DNA from: an uncultured Litoreibacter sp.
GTDB taxonomy: Bacteria > Pseudomonadota > Alphaproteobacteria > Rhodobacterales > Rhodobacteraceae
Assembly (NCBI GenBank): GCA_947504205.1
Contig: CANNGL010000003.1
Span: 434,001-498,000 of the forward strand
Direction of reading: 5' to 3'
Length of the DNA: 64,000 nucleotides
Positions 36,385-44,496 of this stretch are shown here, one piece after another. The notes under the pieces were generated by a model. It ran no database searches. It had not been told where the DNA came from and was given only the letters and a program-made list of their open reading frames with translations. A program made the translations under genes and the position numbers. Within the stretch, counting starts at the first letter, position 1; each line of letters opens with the position of its first letter.

Positions 36385-38412
36385 ATGTTTTCGATTACAC
36401 CAATTGGGTCATGTCGTATCACGACGCCTTTGCGCCGTGGCCAATCGATGTTTGGTACAAAGCTAAATTTGGATCGGTGCTATGGCTACTGCCATTCTCC
36501 GGCCGAAGCTGTGCAGATGGCCGAGTTTATGCTTGGCAATGCAACGATTCCTGAACATATCTGGCCTTTGGTGTCGCGCGCGCACGATCACCACGAAATC
36601 TCCAACGCGCGCCACGCGTTGTCTGATCTTTACGTGGTCGAACTTGCCTCCGCGAAGGAGGTCACGATCGACGGTATCTCGGTTCAACTAAACTATTTGA
36701 AGTCCGAGTTCTCCGACTTCTTTGAGAATGCGGATCGCGCGGTAGCATTTTGGTCGCTTGCTGAAACTGGTGACGAGAACGCTATTGCAGATTTCTTGCA
36801 GCATGAGTGGTCGGAGACTGAACGACAGCGCGCCGACAGCAAAGTTCTTGTTAATATCAAACGTCAATTTGTCACTCGTGAGAGCCTGCGCCGCGATATC
36901 GCGCGACTGACTGGTTTGCTTCCTGACGTCCTCTTTGTCTCACATGTTGATGCGCAAAAAACCGACGGGAATACGATCAAGTCCCGAACTGATTTCATCC
37001 GCCTGGTAGAGGAGGAGGTCACAGCCGCGGGTTGCAAGTTCTTCAACCCAACGGATCTTATGAATGAGGTTGGCCAAGCCGCCGCTATTGAGGACGAAAG
37101 CACGGGGCTAGCTCACTTCACTGATAGCTTTGCGGACAAGCTTATGGGTCGCTGGGTGCGCGATTTCGTTGCTCCGTCAACAGACGTTCAGGTTCGACTG
37201 AAAACGCCTGGAGCCGTAGATTACAAACTTAAACCACAGATCGACGTGGCCTGTAGGCAAAACCGATTTGCGGATGTACGCGCGCGCCTTTCGACACTTG
37301 TTGCTGAAGACCCCGAACTGTCCGCTTTGTACGACAATTGCCTTTCGAGACAAACGACGGCGCAGACTGCGTTTCTAGAAACGCTTGGCAACGGGTATGC
37401 AGATAGGCTTGGTGCCGATCAGGCACAGCAATGCGTTCTGGATGCATGTAAGTTAGGGCTTTTCGACACTGCGCTGGATCTGGTCGGGCGCTATCCAAGT
37501 GTATTCGCCGAAATGTCTTTGCACGATGTGCTGGAATGCGCATCCATGGCGTCCAAATCCAATGCCCTAAACGCCTCGGTGGAGTTTCTTCTGGCAGGTG
37601 TCATTTCCGGTGACAATGGCGCGCGCCGCGATTTGGCGGATCTCGCTTTGGCTCAAAAGATCGACATCCTTTCCATGCTTGAAGTCGATGAACGCGCGTC
37701 ATTGTTGGAGTGTCTACCGCCGCGAGACAGGCTTCAGCTGCTGCGCTTGAATGGTGCATCTTTCGTGCAGGCCGTCACGTCTGCCACTTCCCCTCAAGAC
37801 GTTTTGGAGATCATTACTGAACTAAGTGTCCATGACGGTATTGGCTACGCGGCGGAGGTTTTGGGAAGCTGGAGAGAGCTCTGCGGCACTGATCGGGTGA
37901 CCGACGCGGGTTTGAAGTTGGTCTTGGACGACTGGGTAGAAACCGCACTGTCGTCGGATGAGGTTATTGAGCGGATACACGGTCTTAACGCCGTCTTGTT
38001 CGCCGCGCCTCGGCACTCGAGTGCGCGCAACGCGATGCGCGACACTCGTAAAGAGCTGGCGTTGCGTATTCGCGCCGCTGGGCATGCCGGAGACATTGAA
38101 ACCCTTGATGCGTTGACTGTTGAAGCTAACGCTTTGACCTCAGACCTGCCTGAACTGGATCTATGGCGGGCTAGGCTAAGGTTTTCTGCTGGCGAGTTTG
38201 AGACAGCCATGGAACTGGGCCAGTCAGCAGCAGAGCTTCTTCCAGAAAAAATCAATGTCTGGGTTCTTCTGATGCGCTCTGCGCTCAAACTTGGCGATAG
38301 CATCAATGCATCTGCTTTTGCAGAGCGCGTCATCGACCTGACTTCGCCAGACACTGAAAAGCTAAAGCTGGAAGCTCAGGCTGTGCTGAATTCTGATCTG
38401 GTCGGAGCCTAG
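36385..38412 (+). CDS. GSCR-motif (WcbI/GSCFA-like) protein with helical repeat C-terminus
   Basis: A 675-residue protein. The N-terminal 280 residues begin ITPIGSCRITTPLRRG; this GSCR motif near a serine/cysteine is typical of capsule-locus WcbI/GSCFA-like SGNH-fold proteins, and DVLFVSHVDAQKT and NPTDLMNEVGQ fit the same region. Residues about 290-675 form a helical repeat region (TPR-like, with AELLPEKINVWVLLMRSALKLGD at the end). Possible roles are acyl or sugar modification of the polysaccharide, with the repeats as scaffold. It has a good AAAGGGG sequence before the ATG. The exact enzymatic role is inferred from neighbours. Confidence 0.6.
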   Translation: MFSITPIGSCRITTPLRRGQSMFGTKLNLDRCYGYCHSPAEAVQMAEFMLGNATIPEHIWPLVSRAHDHHEISNARHALSDLYVVELASAKEVTIDGISVQLNYLKSEFSDFFENADRAVAFWSLAETGDENAIADFLQHEWSETERQRADSKVLVNIKRQFVTRESLRRDIARLTGLLPDVLFVSHVDAQKTDGNTIKSRTDFIRLVEEEVTAAGCKFFNPTDLMNEVGQAAAIEDESTGLAHFTDSFADKLMGRWVRDFVAPSTDVQVRLKTPGAVDYKLKPQIDVACRQNRFADVRARLSTLVAEDPELSALYDNCLSRQTTAQTAFLETLGNGYADRLGADQAQQCVLDACKLGLFDTALDLVGRYPSVFAEMSLHDVLECASMASKSNALNASVEFLLAGVISGDNGARRDLADLALAQKIDILSMLEVDERASLLECLPPRDRLQLLRLNGASFVQAVTSATSPQDVLEIITELSVHDGIGYAAEVLGSWRELCGTDRVTDAGLKLVLDDWVETALSSDEVIERIHGLNAVLFAAPRHSSARNAMRDTRKELALRIRAAGHAGDIETLDALTVEANALTSDLPELDLWRARLRFSAGEFETAMELGQSAAELLPEKINVWVLLMRSALKLGDSINASAFAERVIDLTSPDTEKLKLEAQAVLNSDLVGA

Positions 38413-38415
38413 GCC

Positions 38416-40365
38416 ATGAAACGGATTTCCAAAACGCTTAACTTTGCCCCCGAAGCACCGCCCTTGCCGAGTGCGTTCTCGGAAGAGGTCTATCAAATGA
38501 GTATGGCGATAAAGTCGCCTAACGTGGCGCGGCAGGTTTACGAAAAGTTGAAGCCCGTGCTGAAGACACACAGGGCCGATCAAACGATTGCGATTGCTTG
38601 CGGAATGCTTCTGGAAAAGCAGCGCCATGAAGACGGCATGCGGTTCCTCTGGAACGATCTGCAAAGCATGTATCCGGAGGACGTTACCGCCTTAAGAATG
38701 CTGATGAGGTGGTATCGGCGGGAACAAAAGACGGACGAAGGCATTGCGCATATTGATCGCCTGTTTCCGGAAAGCTGGCACAGCCTTGAACAGGCTCATC
38801 GTGCAATAGCGGGTTTGGCTGAACTGAAGGCCTGGGGCGACATTGACCGGATCATGTCATCGATTCTGATGTTTCATTCGCAAGCGCGGGACATTCGGAT
38901 GAAGTATATCAAGATTCTGAACGAGCAGTCGCGTTTCAAAGAGGCAGCGAAAGTCGCCAAAAACGTTGAAAACCGTGAGAAGATGGGGGACGCGTCGCAA
39001 GAGCTTCTCAGCTCCGTGTCGCGGTGTGCATCCACACTTGAAAAGCATGGTCGTGTCGACGCCAATGATGTGATTGCGGACATAATTGATCGCGCTGAGC
39101 CACCCAGAGATTTGACCTCGGTTGATCGGGTTGTCTTTTTCACAGGCCAGCTGGGTACAGGTGGTGCTGAGCGTCAGATGAGCCGGATCGCTTGCGCCTA
39201 TCAGCAACGTTACAATAACCGACTTCCCCTAGGTCTTGCCCCGAGTGTTTGGGTCAAACATGCGACAGCAGCCAGTGGTGCAGACTTCTACCTGCCGCAG
39301 CTGCAGGAAACCGGTGTCGCGACCAAGGTGCTGGCGGATGAGCGGCAAATACATGTGAGTGAGCTTGACGGTTTATCTGCCGAGATCATGGAGCTGCTAG
39401 AAGTATTGGCTCCAGATGTTCTCCGGCATACATGCCAGTTGATTTCGATGTTCCGTGAAGATCGCACCGATGTTGCGTATCTTTGGCAGGACGGCGGGAT
39501 TGTGCAATCTGCGATTGCTGCGGTTCTTGCAGGCGTTCCTAGGATCATCACATCGTTTCGCGGTCTGCCGCCAAATCTGCGCCCCAACCTGTTTCGTGCA
39601 GAACTACCTGTTCTCTATGCAGCCCTCGCGCGGCTGCCACACGTCACCTTCACCGCCAATAGCCAGAAGGCCGCGACGGCGTACGAAGACTGGTTGTCTC
39701 TAGAGCCAGGTACGGTTCTGGTCGTGCCAAATGCGATCCCCGCAGTTTTGCCTGACGGCGATGACAGCGATCATACCTACTGGTCAGAATTGCTCGATGC
39801 ATCTGAGGCCTGCACAAAAACAGTTCTTGGCGTCTTCCGCTTTGATGTCAACAAACGTCCATTGGATTGGATCCAAGCAGCCGCAAGATATTTGGCAAAG
39901 CATGACGACACACGCTTTGTGATGTTGGGAGGCGGCGCGCTTCAGGCTGAGAGCGCTGTCTTGATTGACGAACTTGGACTGTCCAACCGGGTGTTTCTGG
40001 CGGGGATCCGCAGCAATGTAGGGTTCTACATGCACCGCGCCGACCTGTTGATGCATCTTGCTCAGATGGAGGGGCTGCCCAACGTTCTGATAGAGGCTCA
40101 ACTAGCCGGAACGCCTGTTTTGGCTACGCCTGCCGGCGGCACGGATGAGGTAGTGAGCGACGGTCTTACCGGCCAAATCTTGACCAATGCTGACGAATTG
40201 CCGTTGGCGGAATTGGATCAAAAGCTCGAAGCTCTTCTGTCTGACGAAGATGAACTGGCCCGGTTGGGTGCGTCAGCGATGGTACATTCCGGAGATCGTT
40301 TCTCTGTTGAAACGATCTTGGGCCGCACAACGGAACTCTTTAATTCTACGAAGCTGGATCAGTAA
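38416..40365 (+). CDS. Glycosyltransferase (GT4-like) with N-terminal helical repeats
   Basis: A 649-residue protein. The first 240 residues are helical (TPR-like) and related in style to the C-terminal part of the preceding protein. A GT-B fold follows: FFTGQLGTGGAERQMSRIA is the donor-side glycine-rich start, LGVFRFDVNKRPLDWIQAA opens the C-domain, and MEGLPNVLIEAQLAGTPVLATPAGGTDEVV is the typical GT4 nucleotide-sugar binding segment with the E-x7-E pattern. It should add sugars to the polysaccharide in the cytoplasm. It begins 3 bases after the preceding gene and ends directly before the epimerase. Confidence 0.88.
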   Translation: MKRISKTLNFAPEAPPLPSAFSEEVYQMSMAIKSPNVARQVYEKLKPVLKTHRADQTIAIACGMLLEKQRHEDGMRFLWNDLQSMYPEDVTALRMLMRWYRREQKTDEGIAHIDRLFPESWHSLEQAHRAIAGLAELKAWGDIDRIMSSILMFHSQARDIRMKYIKILNEQSRFKEAAKVAKNVENREKMGDASQELLSSVSRCASTLEKHGRVDANDVIADIIDRAEPPRDLTSVDRVVFFTGQLGTGGAERQMSRIACAYQQRYNNRLPLGLAPSVWVKHATAASGADFYLPQLQETGVATKVLADERQIHVSELDGLSAEIMELLEVLAPDVLRHTCQLISMFREDRTDVAYLWQDGGIVQSAIAAVLAGVPRIITSFRGLPPNLRPNLFRAELPVLYAALARLPHVTFTANSQKAATAYEDWLSLEPGTVLVVPNAIPAVLPDGDDSDHTYWSELLDASEACTKTVLGVFRFDVNKRPLDWIQAAARYLAKHDDTRFVMLGGGALQAESAVLIDELGLSNRVFLAGIRSNVGFYMHRADLLMHLAQMEGLPNVLIEAQLAGTPVLATPAGGTDEVVSDGLTGQILTNADELPLAELDQKLEALLSDEDELARLGASAMVHSGDRFSVETILGRTTELFNSTKLDQ

Positions 40366-41379
40366 ATGAGAACGGTATTTGTCACCGGCACAGCCGGATT
40401 CATCGGCTTTCACCTTGCCAAACATCTCTTGGCCGAAGGCTTTTCTGTGGTCGGTTTCGATGGTTTGACCGACTACTATGATGTCACGCTCAAGCGAAAG
40501 CGTCATGAGATGCTGGAAGAGCAACCCAACTTCCAAGCGCATATCGGTATGCTTGAAGACAACGATATGCTGGCGCGGGTTGTGGCCGAGGCCAAGCCGG
40601 ATGTGATCGTTCATCTCGCCGCACAAGCGGGTGTGCGCTACAGCCTCGAAAACCCTCGGGCTTACGTCGATACCAACCTGACAGGGACATTTAACCTGAT
40701 GGAAGCCGCGCGTGTGGCCAAGGTTGATCACCTTCTGATGGCATCAACGTCATCGGTTTACGGTGGCAACAAGACCATGCCGTTTGAAGAGACACAAGCC
40801 ACGGAACTTCCTTTGACGCTTTATGCCGCAACGAAAAAGGCCAATGAAGCTATGGCGCATTCTTATGCGCATCTTTGGCATATGCCGACGACGATGTTTC
40901 GGTTCTTCACGGTCTACGGACCATGGGGTCGTCCGGATCTGGCGCTGTTCAAGTTCGTTCGTGCAGCACTCGCTGGCGAAGCGATTGACGTCTACAATCA
41001 CGGTAAGATGGCGCGGGACTTTACCTACGTGGATGATCTTGTCCGTTCCATTCGCAAACTGATTGATGCTGCACCTGCGCATCCCGATGCCGGTGAGGCG
41101 GCAATACCAGGCGACAGTCTGAGCCCGGTCGCGCCGTTTAGAACGATCAATATCGGGAACGGTACATGTGTGCCGTTGATGGATTTTATTTCTGAAATCG
41201 AGGTCGCGCTGGGTCAGAAAATCGAGAAAAACATGATGGAGATGCAAAAGGGCGATGTCCCCGGAACGTGGGCCAATGCCGATTTGCTGGAAGCGTTGAC
41301 AGGCTATCTTCCGAACACTTCGGTGAAAGAGGGTATCGGCCAGTTTGTTCAATGGTACCGCGAGTATTACGAAGTCTGA
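40366..41379 (+). CDS. UDP-glucuronate 4-epimerase-like NAD-dependent epimerase (CapI type)
   Basis: A 337-residue extended SDR. The NAD motif is GTAGFIGFHLAKHL, followed by YYDVTLKRKRH and HLAAQAGVRYSLENP, the signature of CapI-like UDP-glucuronate 4-epimerases; the catalytic YAATKKANE holds the Tyr and Lys. The enzyme interconverts UDP-GlcA and UDP-GalA or the N-acetyl forms. It follows the glycosyltransferase stop without a gap and precedes kpsM by 3 bases, so it acts with the dehydrogenase at 34989 to supply uronic sugars. Confidence 0.92.
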   Translation: MRTVFVTGTAGFIGFHLAKHLLAEGFSVVGFDGLTDYYDVTLKRKRHEMLEEQPNFQAHIGMLEDNDMLARVVAEAKPDVIVHLAAQAGVRYSLENPRAYVDTNLTGTFNLMEAARVAKVDHLLMASTSSVYGGNKTMPFEETQATELPLTLYAATKKANEAMAHSYAHLWHMPTTMFRFFTVYGPWGRPDLALFKFVRAALAGEAIDVYNHGKMARDFTYVDDLVRSIRKLIDAAPAHPDAGEAAIPGDSLSPVAPFRTINIGNGTCVPLMDFISEIEVALGQKIEKNMMEMQKGDVPGTWANADLLEALTGYLPNTSVKEGIGQFVQWYREYYEV

Positions 41380-41382
41380 CCA

Positions 41383-42180
41383 ATGGCGGTTATGGACCAA
41401 CATATCACCCCGCCGGGCGCGATCACACGGATCGCGGTGCTTCTGGAGAGAGAGCGCAAGACGCGTTTCTCTGGCGGCAAGCTAGGGTATTTGTGGGCCT
41501 ACATCACGCCGACGGTTTGGATTGGCCTGATCGTTGCCTTGTTCTGGTTTCTTGAGCGAACGCCACCCATCCATGTCGGCACAGAGATATTCATCGCCAC
41601 CGGCGTTTTGCCTTATTTGATCTTTCGACAGACCGTAACGTCGCTGAGCCGAACGCTAAATGCCCATCGCTACATGCGTTACATTCGTCCCGTATCTTCC
41701 AATGACATTCTGTCAGCGACCATGCTGTTGGAAAGCTTCAATGTGTTGACCACCTCGGCGTTGATCTTCGGCGCTGTGACGATCCTGTTCGGCAGTCAGT
41801 TGCCCGTCTCTATGTCGGGTGTGTTCTTCTTTCTATCGCTGAGCTGGTTGATCGGATGTGGCGTTGGTCGCTTCGTCGCAATGGCCGGTTTGCTAAGTGA
41901 TGCATTTGCACGGGCCGTACCATTGATACTGCGCCCATTCTTTTGGCTGTCCGGAATCTTCTATACGGCGACTGATCTGTCCAAACAGGCGCAGGACCTA
42001 CTCTGGTACAGCCCGTTTCTCCATGTCACAGAGCTGGTTCGTGAATCATATTTCATCGGGTACACATCGCCCATCGCGACGATCTGGTATCCAGTGGCGG
42101 TGGCCTCCGGGTTCTATCTTGCGTCTATCCCGATCGAGATTTTTGCAACCCGCCGTCGTTTGATGCGAGGTCGGTTATGA
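41383..42180 (+). CDS. Capsular polysaccharide ABC transporter permease (KpsM-like)
   Basis: A 265-residue ABC-2-type membrane protein with about six helices: GYLWAYITPTVWIGLIVALFWF, IATGVLPYLIFRQTV, then pairs near residues 125-190 and LRPFFWLSGIFYTATDLSKQAQ, the family hallmark. KpsM forms the inner-membrane channel exporting capsule. Its TGA overlaps the next ATG in an ATGA, coupling it to the KpsT-like ATPase. Confidence 0.88.
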   Translation: MAVMDQHITPPGAITRIAVLLERERKTRFSGGKLGYLWAYITPTVWIGLIVALFWFLERTPPIHVGTEIFIATGVLPYLIFRQTVTSLSRTLNAHRYMRYIRPVSSNDILSATMLLESFNVLTTSALIFGAVTILFGSQLPVSMSGVFFFLSLSWLIGCGVGRFVAMAGLLSDAFARAVPLILRPFFWLSGIFYTATDLSKQAQDLLWYSPFLHVTELVRESYFIGYTSPIATIWYPVAVASGFYLASIPIEIFATRRRLMRGRL

Positions 42181-42875
42181 TTGAGCTGCAGAATGTCGAT
42201 CTTTTGACGCCAGGGTTCGTCAAACGGGCACCGATCTTGCTTGATGCCAATGTTGTATTTGGCACTGGTGAACGGATCGGGATATTGGCCGCACCCGGCA
42301 GTGGAAAGTCCTCACTCGCGCGATTACTCTCGGGAATTGATCACCCTGATCGTGGTACTGTGAAGCACTCCGGTCGGGTAAGTTGGCCGATTAACTTCGC
42401 GGGTTACCTCCATCCTGAGTTGTCGGTTCTTGAGAACATCAGTATTTTTGCGCGTCTCGTCGGAGTGTCGCCAACTTCGGTGACCGACTTTTGCCGTGAG
42501 ACCTTTGGCATTGGTCATTTGTTTGCACGCCAGATGAAAGACCTGCCACCGACACAGCGTGCACTTCTGAGCTATGCGTGTGCGATGTCTATTGAAGGCC
42601 CCGCAACTTGGATTGCAGATGAAACAATTACGGTTGGTGAGCCGAGAGATCGCGCTGTCTGCGACAGCGTATTGGCTGATCGCTTGAAAGAAGGCGGTCT
42701 GATCTTTTTGTCACGCAATGCACGGCAGCTTACAGCGTATTGTGATCGATTCCTTGTTTTGCTGAACCGACGACTGGTATCATGCGACGATCTGAAAGTC
42801 GCGCAGCAGGCACTAGATCTTTCGTTGATGCCATTGATGAATGATGAAAGGAGCGCTCGCTATGCCCAGCTCTAA
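42177..42875 (+). CDS. Capsule export ATPase (KpsT-like) with degenerate motifs
   Basis: A 232-residue KpsT-type ABC ATPase. Walker A reads APGSGKSS after GILA, the first glycine replaced by alanine; Walker B is TWIADE. The usual signature (YSSGM-like) is replaced by MKDLPPTQRALLSYACAMS, where the serine-glycine pair is missing, and the H-loop region reads FLSRNARQL, lacking a clear histidine. It may therefore be weakly active, or represent a divergent subfamily. The stop lies within the PCP gene start (14-base overlap). Confidence 0.82.
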   Translation: MIELQNVDLLTPGFVKRAPILLDANVVFGTGERIGILAAPGSGKSSLARLLSGIDHPDRGTVKHSGRVSWPINFAGYLHPELSVLENISIFARLVGVSPTSVTDFCRETFGIGHLFARQMKDLPPTQRALLSYACAMSIEGPATWIADETITVGEPRDRAVCDSVLADRLKEGGLIFLSRNARQLTAYCDRFLVLLNRRLVSCDDLKVAQQALDLSLMPLMNDERSARYAQL

Positions 42876-44205
42876 TCCATCTGACGAAGCAGAACGTAAG
42901 CGCATCGAAGCCTGGCGCGCTGAGCGTGCGCGCATTGCCGCGGCTGACAAAGCTGAACGACTTCGCCAGAAGGCTGTGGATACTGCGCAGGCGGCCAGCG
43001 TCAAAAAGCAGGATCAAAGCACGGCCGCGCTGACGTTGCTGTCTTCGACACAGCAACCAGCAGAGGAAGAGGTGCAGCCCGCCCGCGTTGAAGAGCGACG
43101 CGCGCGCAAATTCAATTTTGGGTCTCGCGGGCCGTGGCCTTTGTTCTGCGTGGTGGTTCTGGCGCCGGTATTGATCACCGCATTTTATCTTCTTGCAGTG
43201 GCGACGCCTCTTTATGAAGCGCGCTCTGTCGTCGCGATCACGAAATCTGCAGAGACCGGTAACGGTTCCCGATCCGGGCTGCTGGGTGGCGTGCAAAGCC
43301 CGTCTAATCTGGCAGAAGTGTTCCGGGCTCATTCCTATGTTCAAAGCCAAGCAATGATAGATGCCCTAGAGGCGGAACTGGGCTTGGTGACGAAGTTCAG
43401 CAGCAACGAGATTGATCCTGTTCAACGCCTGCGCACGATACCATTGCTTTCGATCAACAAAAGCTCTCAGTTCGATCGCTATGTCGACTCGTCTGTTGAT
43501 ATCCAAAGTGGGCTTTTGACCTTGTTCGTCAGAGCGCCGAGCGAGGCAGAGGCCATCGCAATCTCAGAATTTGTGCTGCGGAACGCGGAGGGTACGGTTT
43601 ACTCTCTGGGTCAGCAGATCTTCGATCAGCGGCAATCGCATGCGACAAGGGTCAGAGAAGCTGCAGAAAAGCAGGTGGCCGAAGCGCAAGCCGCGCTCGT
43701 TGCCCTGCAGATCAAGTATCAAGAGGTCGACCCCAAAAACCGCATCGAAAGCATTTATGCGACGATCAACGATCTTGAGGCAGAGGCACAAAAGCTCAAT
43801 AGCGAAATCCAAAAGGCACAGATCGCTGGGATCGGTGATAGTTCTCAAACCCGTCAGACTATGGAGTTAGAGGAACGTATTCGTAGTCAAATCGCAGAAG
43901 AAAGAGCCCGCCTTGTTGCGCCAGACGGATCTTCTGTTGGGTCGCTAAATACGCTGTTGATGGAGTATGAGCTGGCAACCTTGGAGGTTGATCTGGCACG
44001 TGAGGCCGTTCAAACCGCACTGAAGGCACAGGCTGAGGCCGGTCAGGAAGCCGCACTGAACCGAAGCTTCTTGCAGGTCGTTGTGCCGCCTAGAACGGCG
44101 CAAGCGGCGGTCTATCCAAAGATACCGGGCACATTAGCGCTGGTCTTTGTGATCTCGCTGACGGTGTTTGCGGCGCTCTATACATTCCGTACCGCAAGAT
44201 CCTAA
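42862..44205 (+). CDS. Capsule polysaccharide export inner-membrane protein (KpsE/RkpR-like PCP)
   Basis: A 447-residue polysaccharide co-polymerase. A charged cytoplasmic head of about 100 residues leads into the first helix (WPLFCVVVLAPVLITAFYLLAV), a long periplasmic coiled coil follows, and a second helix near the C-terminus (LALVFVISLTVFAALYTF) completes the PCP-2 pattern. This family bridges the inner-membrane exporter to the outer-membrane export channel. ATG 42862 has AAAGGAG upstream; an ATG pair 7 codons earlier lies inside kpsT. No KpsD-like channel gene is in the window. Confidence 0.86.
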   Translation: MPSSNPSDEAERKRIEAWRAERARIAAADKAERLRQKAVDTAQAASVKKQDQSTAALTLLSSTQQPAEEEVQPARVEERRARKFNFGSRGPWPLFCVVVLAPVLITAFYLLAVATPLYEARSVVAITKSAETGNGSRSGLLGGVQSPSNLAEVFRAHSYVQSQAMIDALEAELGLVTKFSSNEIDPVQRLRTIPLLSINKSSQFDRYVDSSVDIQSGLLTLFVRAPSEAEAIAISEFVLRNAEGTVYSLGQQIFDQRQSHATRVREAAEKQVAEAQAALVALQIKYQEVDPKNRIESIYATINDLEAEAQKLNSEIQKAQIAGIGDSSQTRQTMELEERIRSQIAEERARLVAPDGSSVGSLNTLLMEYELATLEVDLAREAVQTALKAQAEAGQEAALNRSFLQVVVPPRTAQAAVYPKIPGTLALVFVISLTVFAALYTFRTARS

Positions 44206-44496
44206 AAACTCGTGACCTGCGCGCGCCCAAAGGCCTGGTGAGCGTTGGACCTGAGGTCCGTGGTCGCAGCCATTGGCTGTGGCAGCATTGTGACCGCCAT
44301 ATGTTCCTTGTTCAGGAATTCGACTCGGAGAAGCCCCTATCGCGTCAATTCTTAACCGCAATTAAGGTTAATAACCGTCCCTGAAATGAACACTTTACTT
44401 TGGGATGTATGGGTGTGTTCGGCGCTGCTGCCACTCACGACCTGCCTGCTCTGAACTTGCTTCAAGCTCTGCATCCTCAAACTGGGAAACGCTGCT

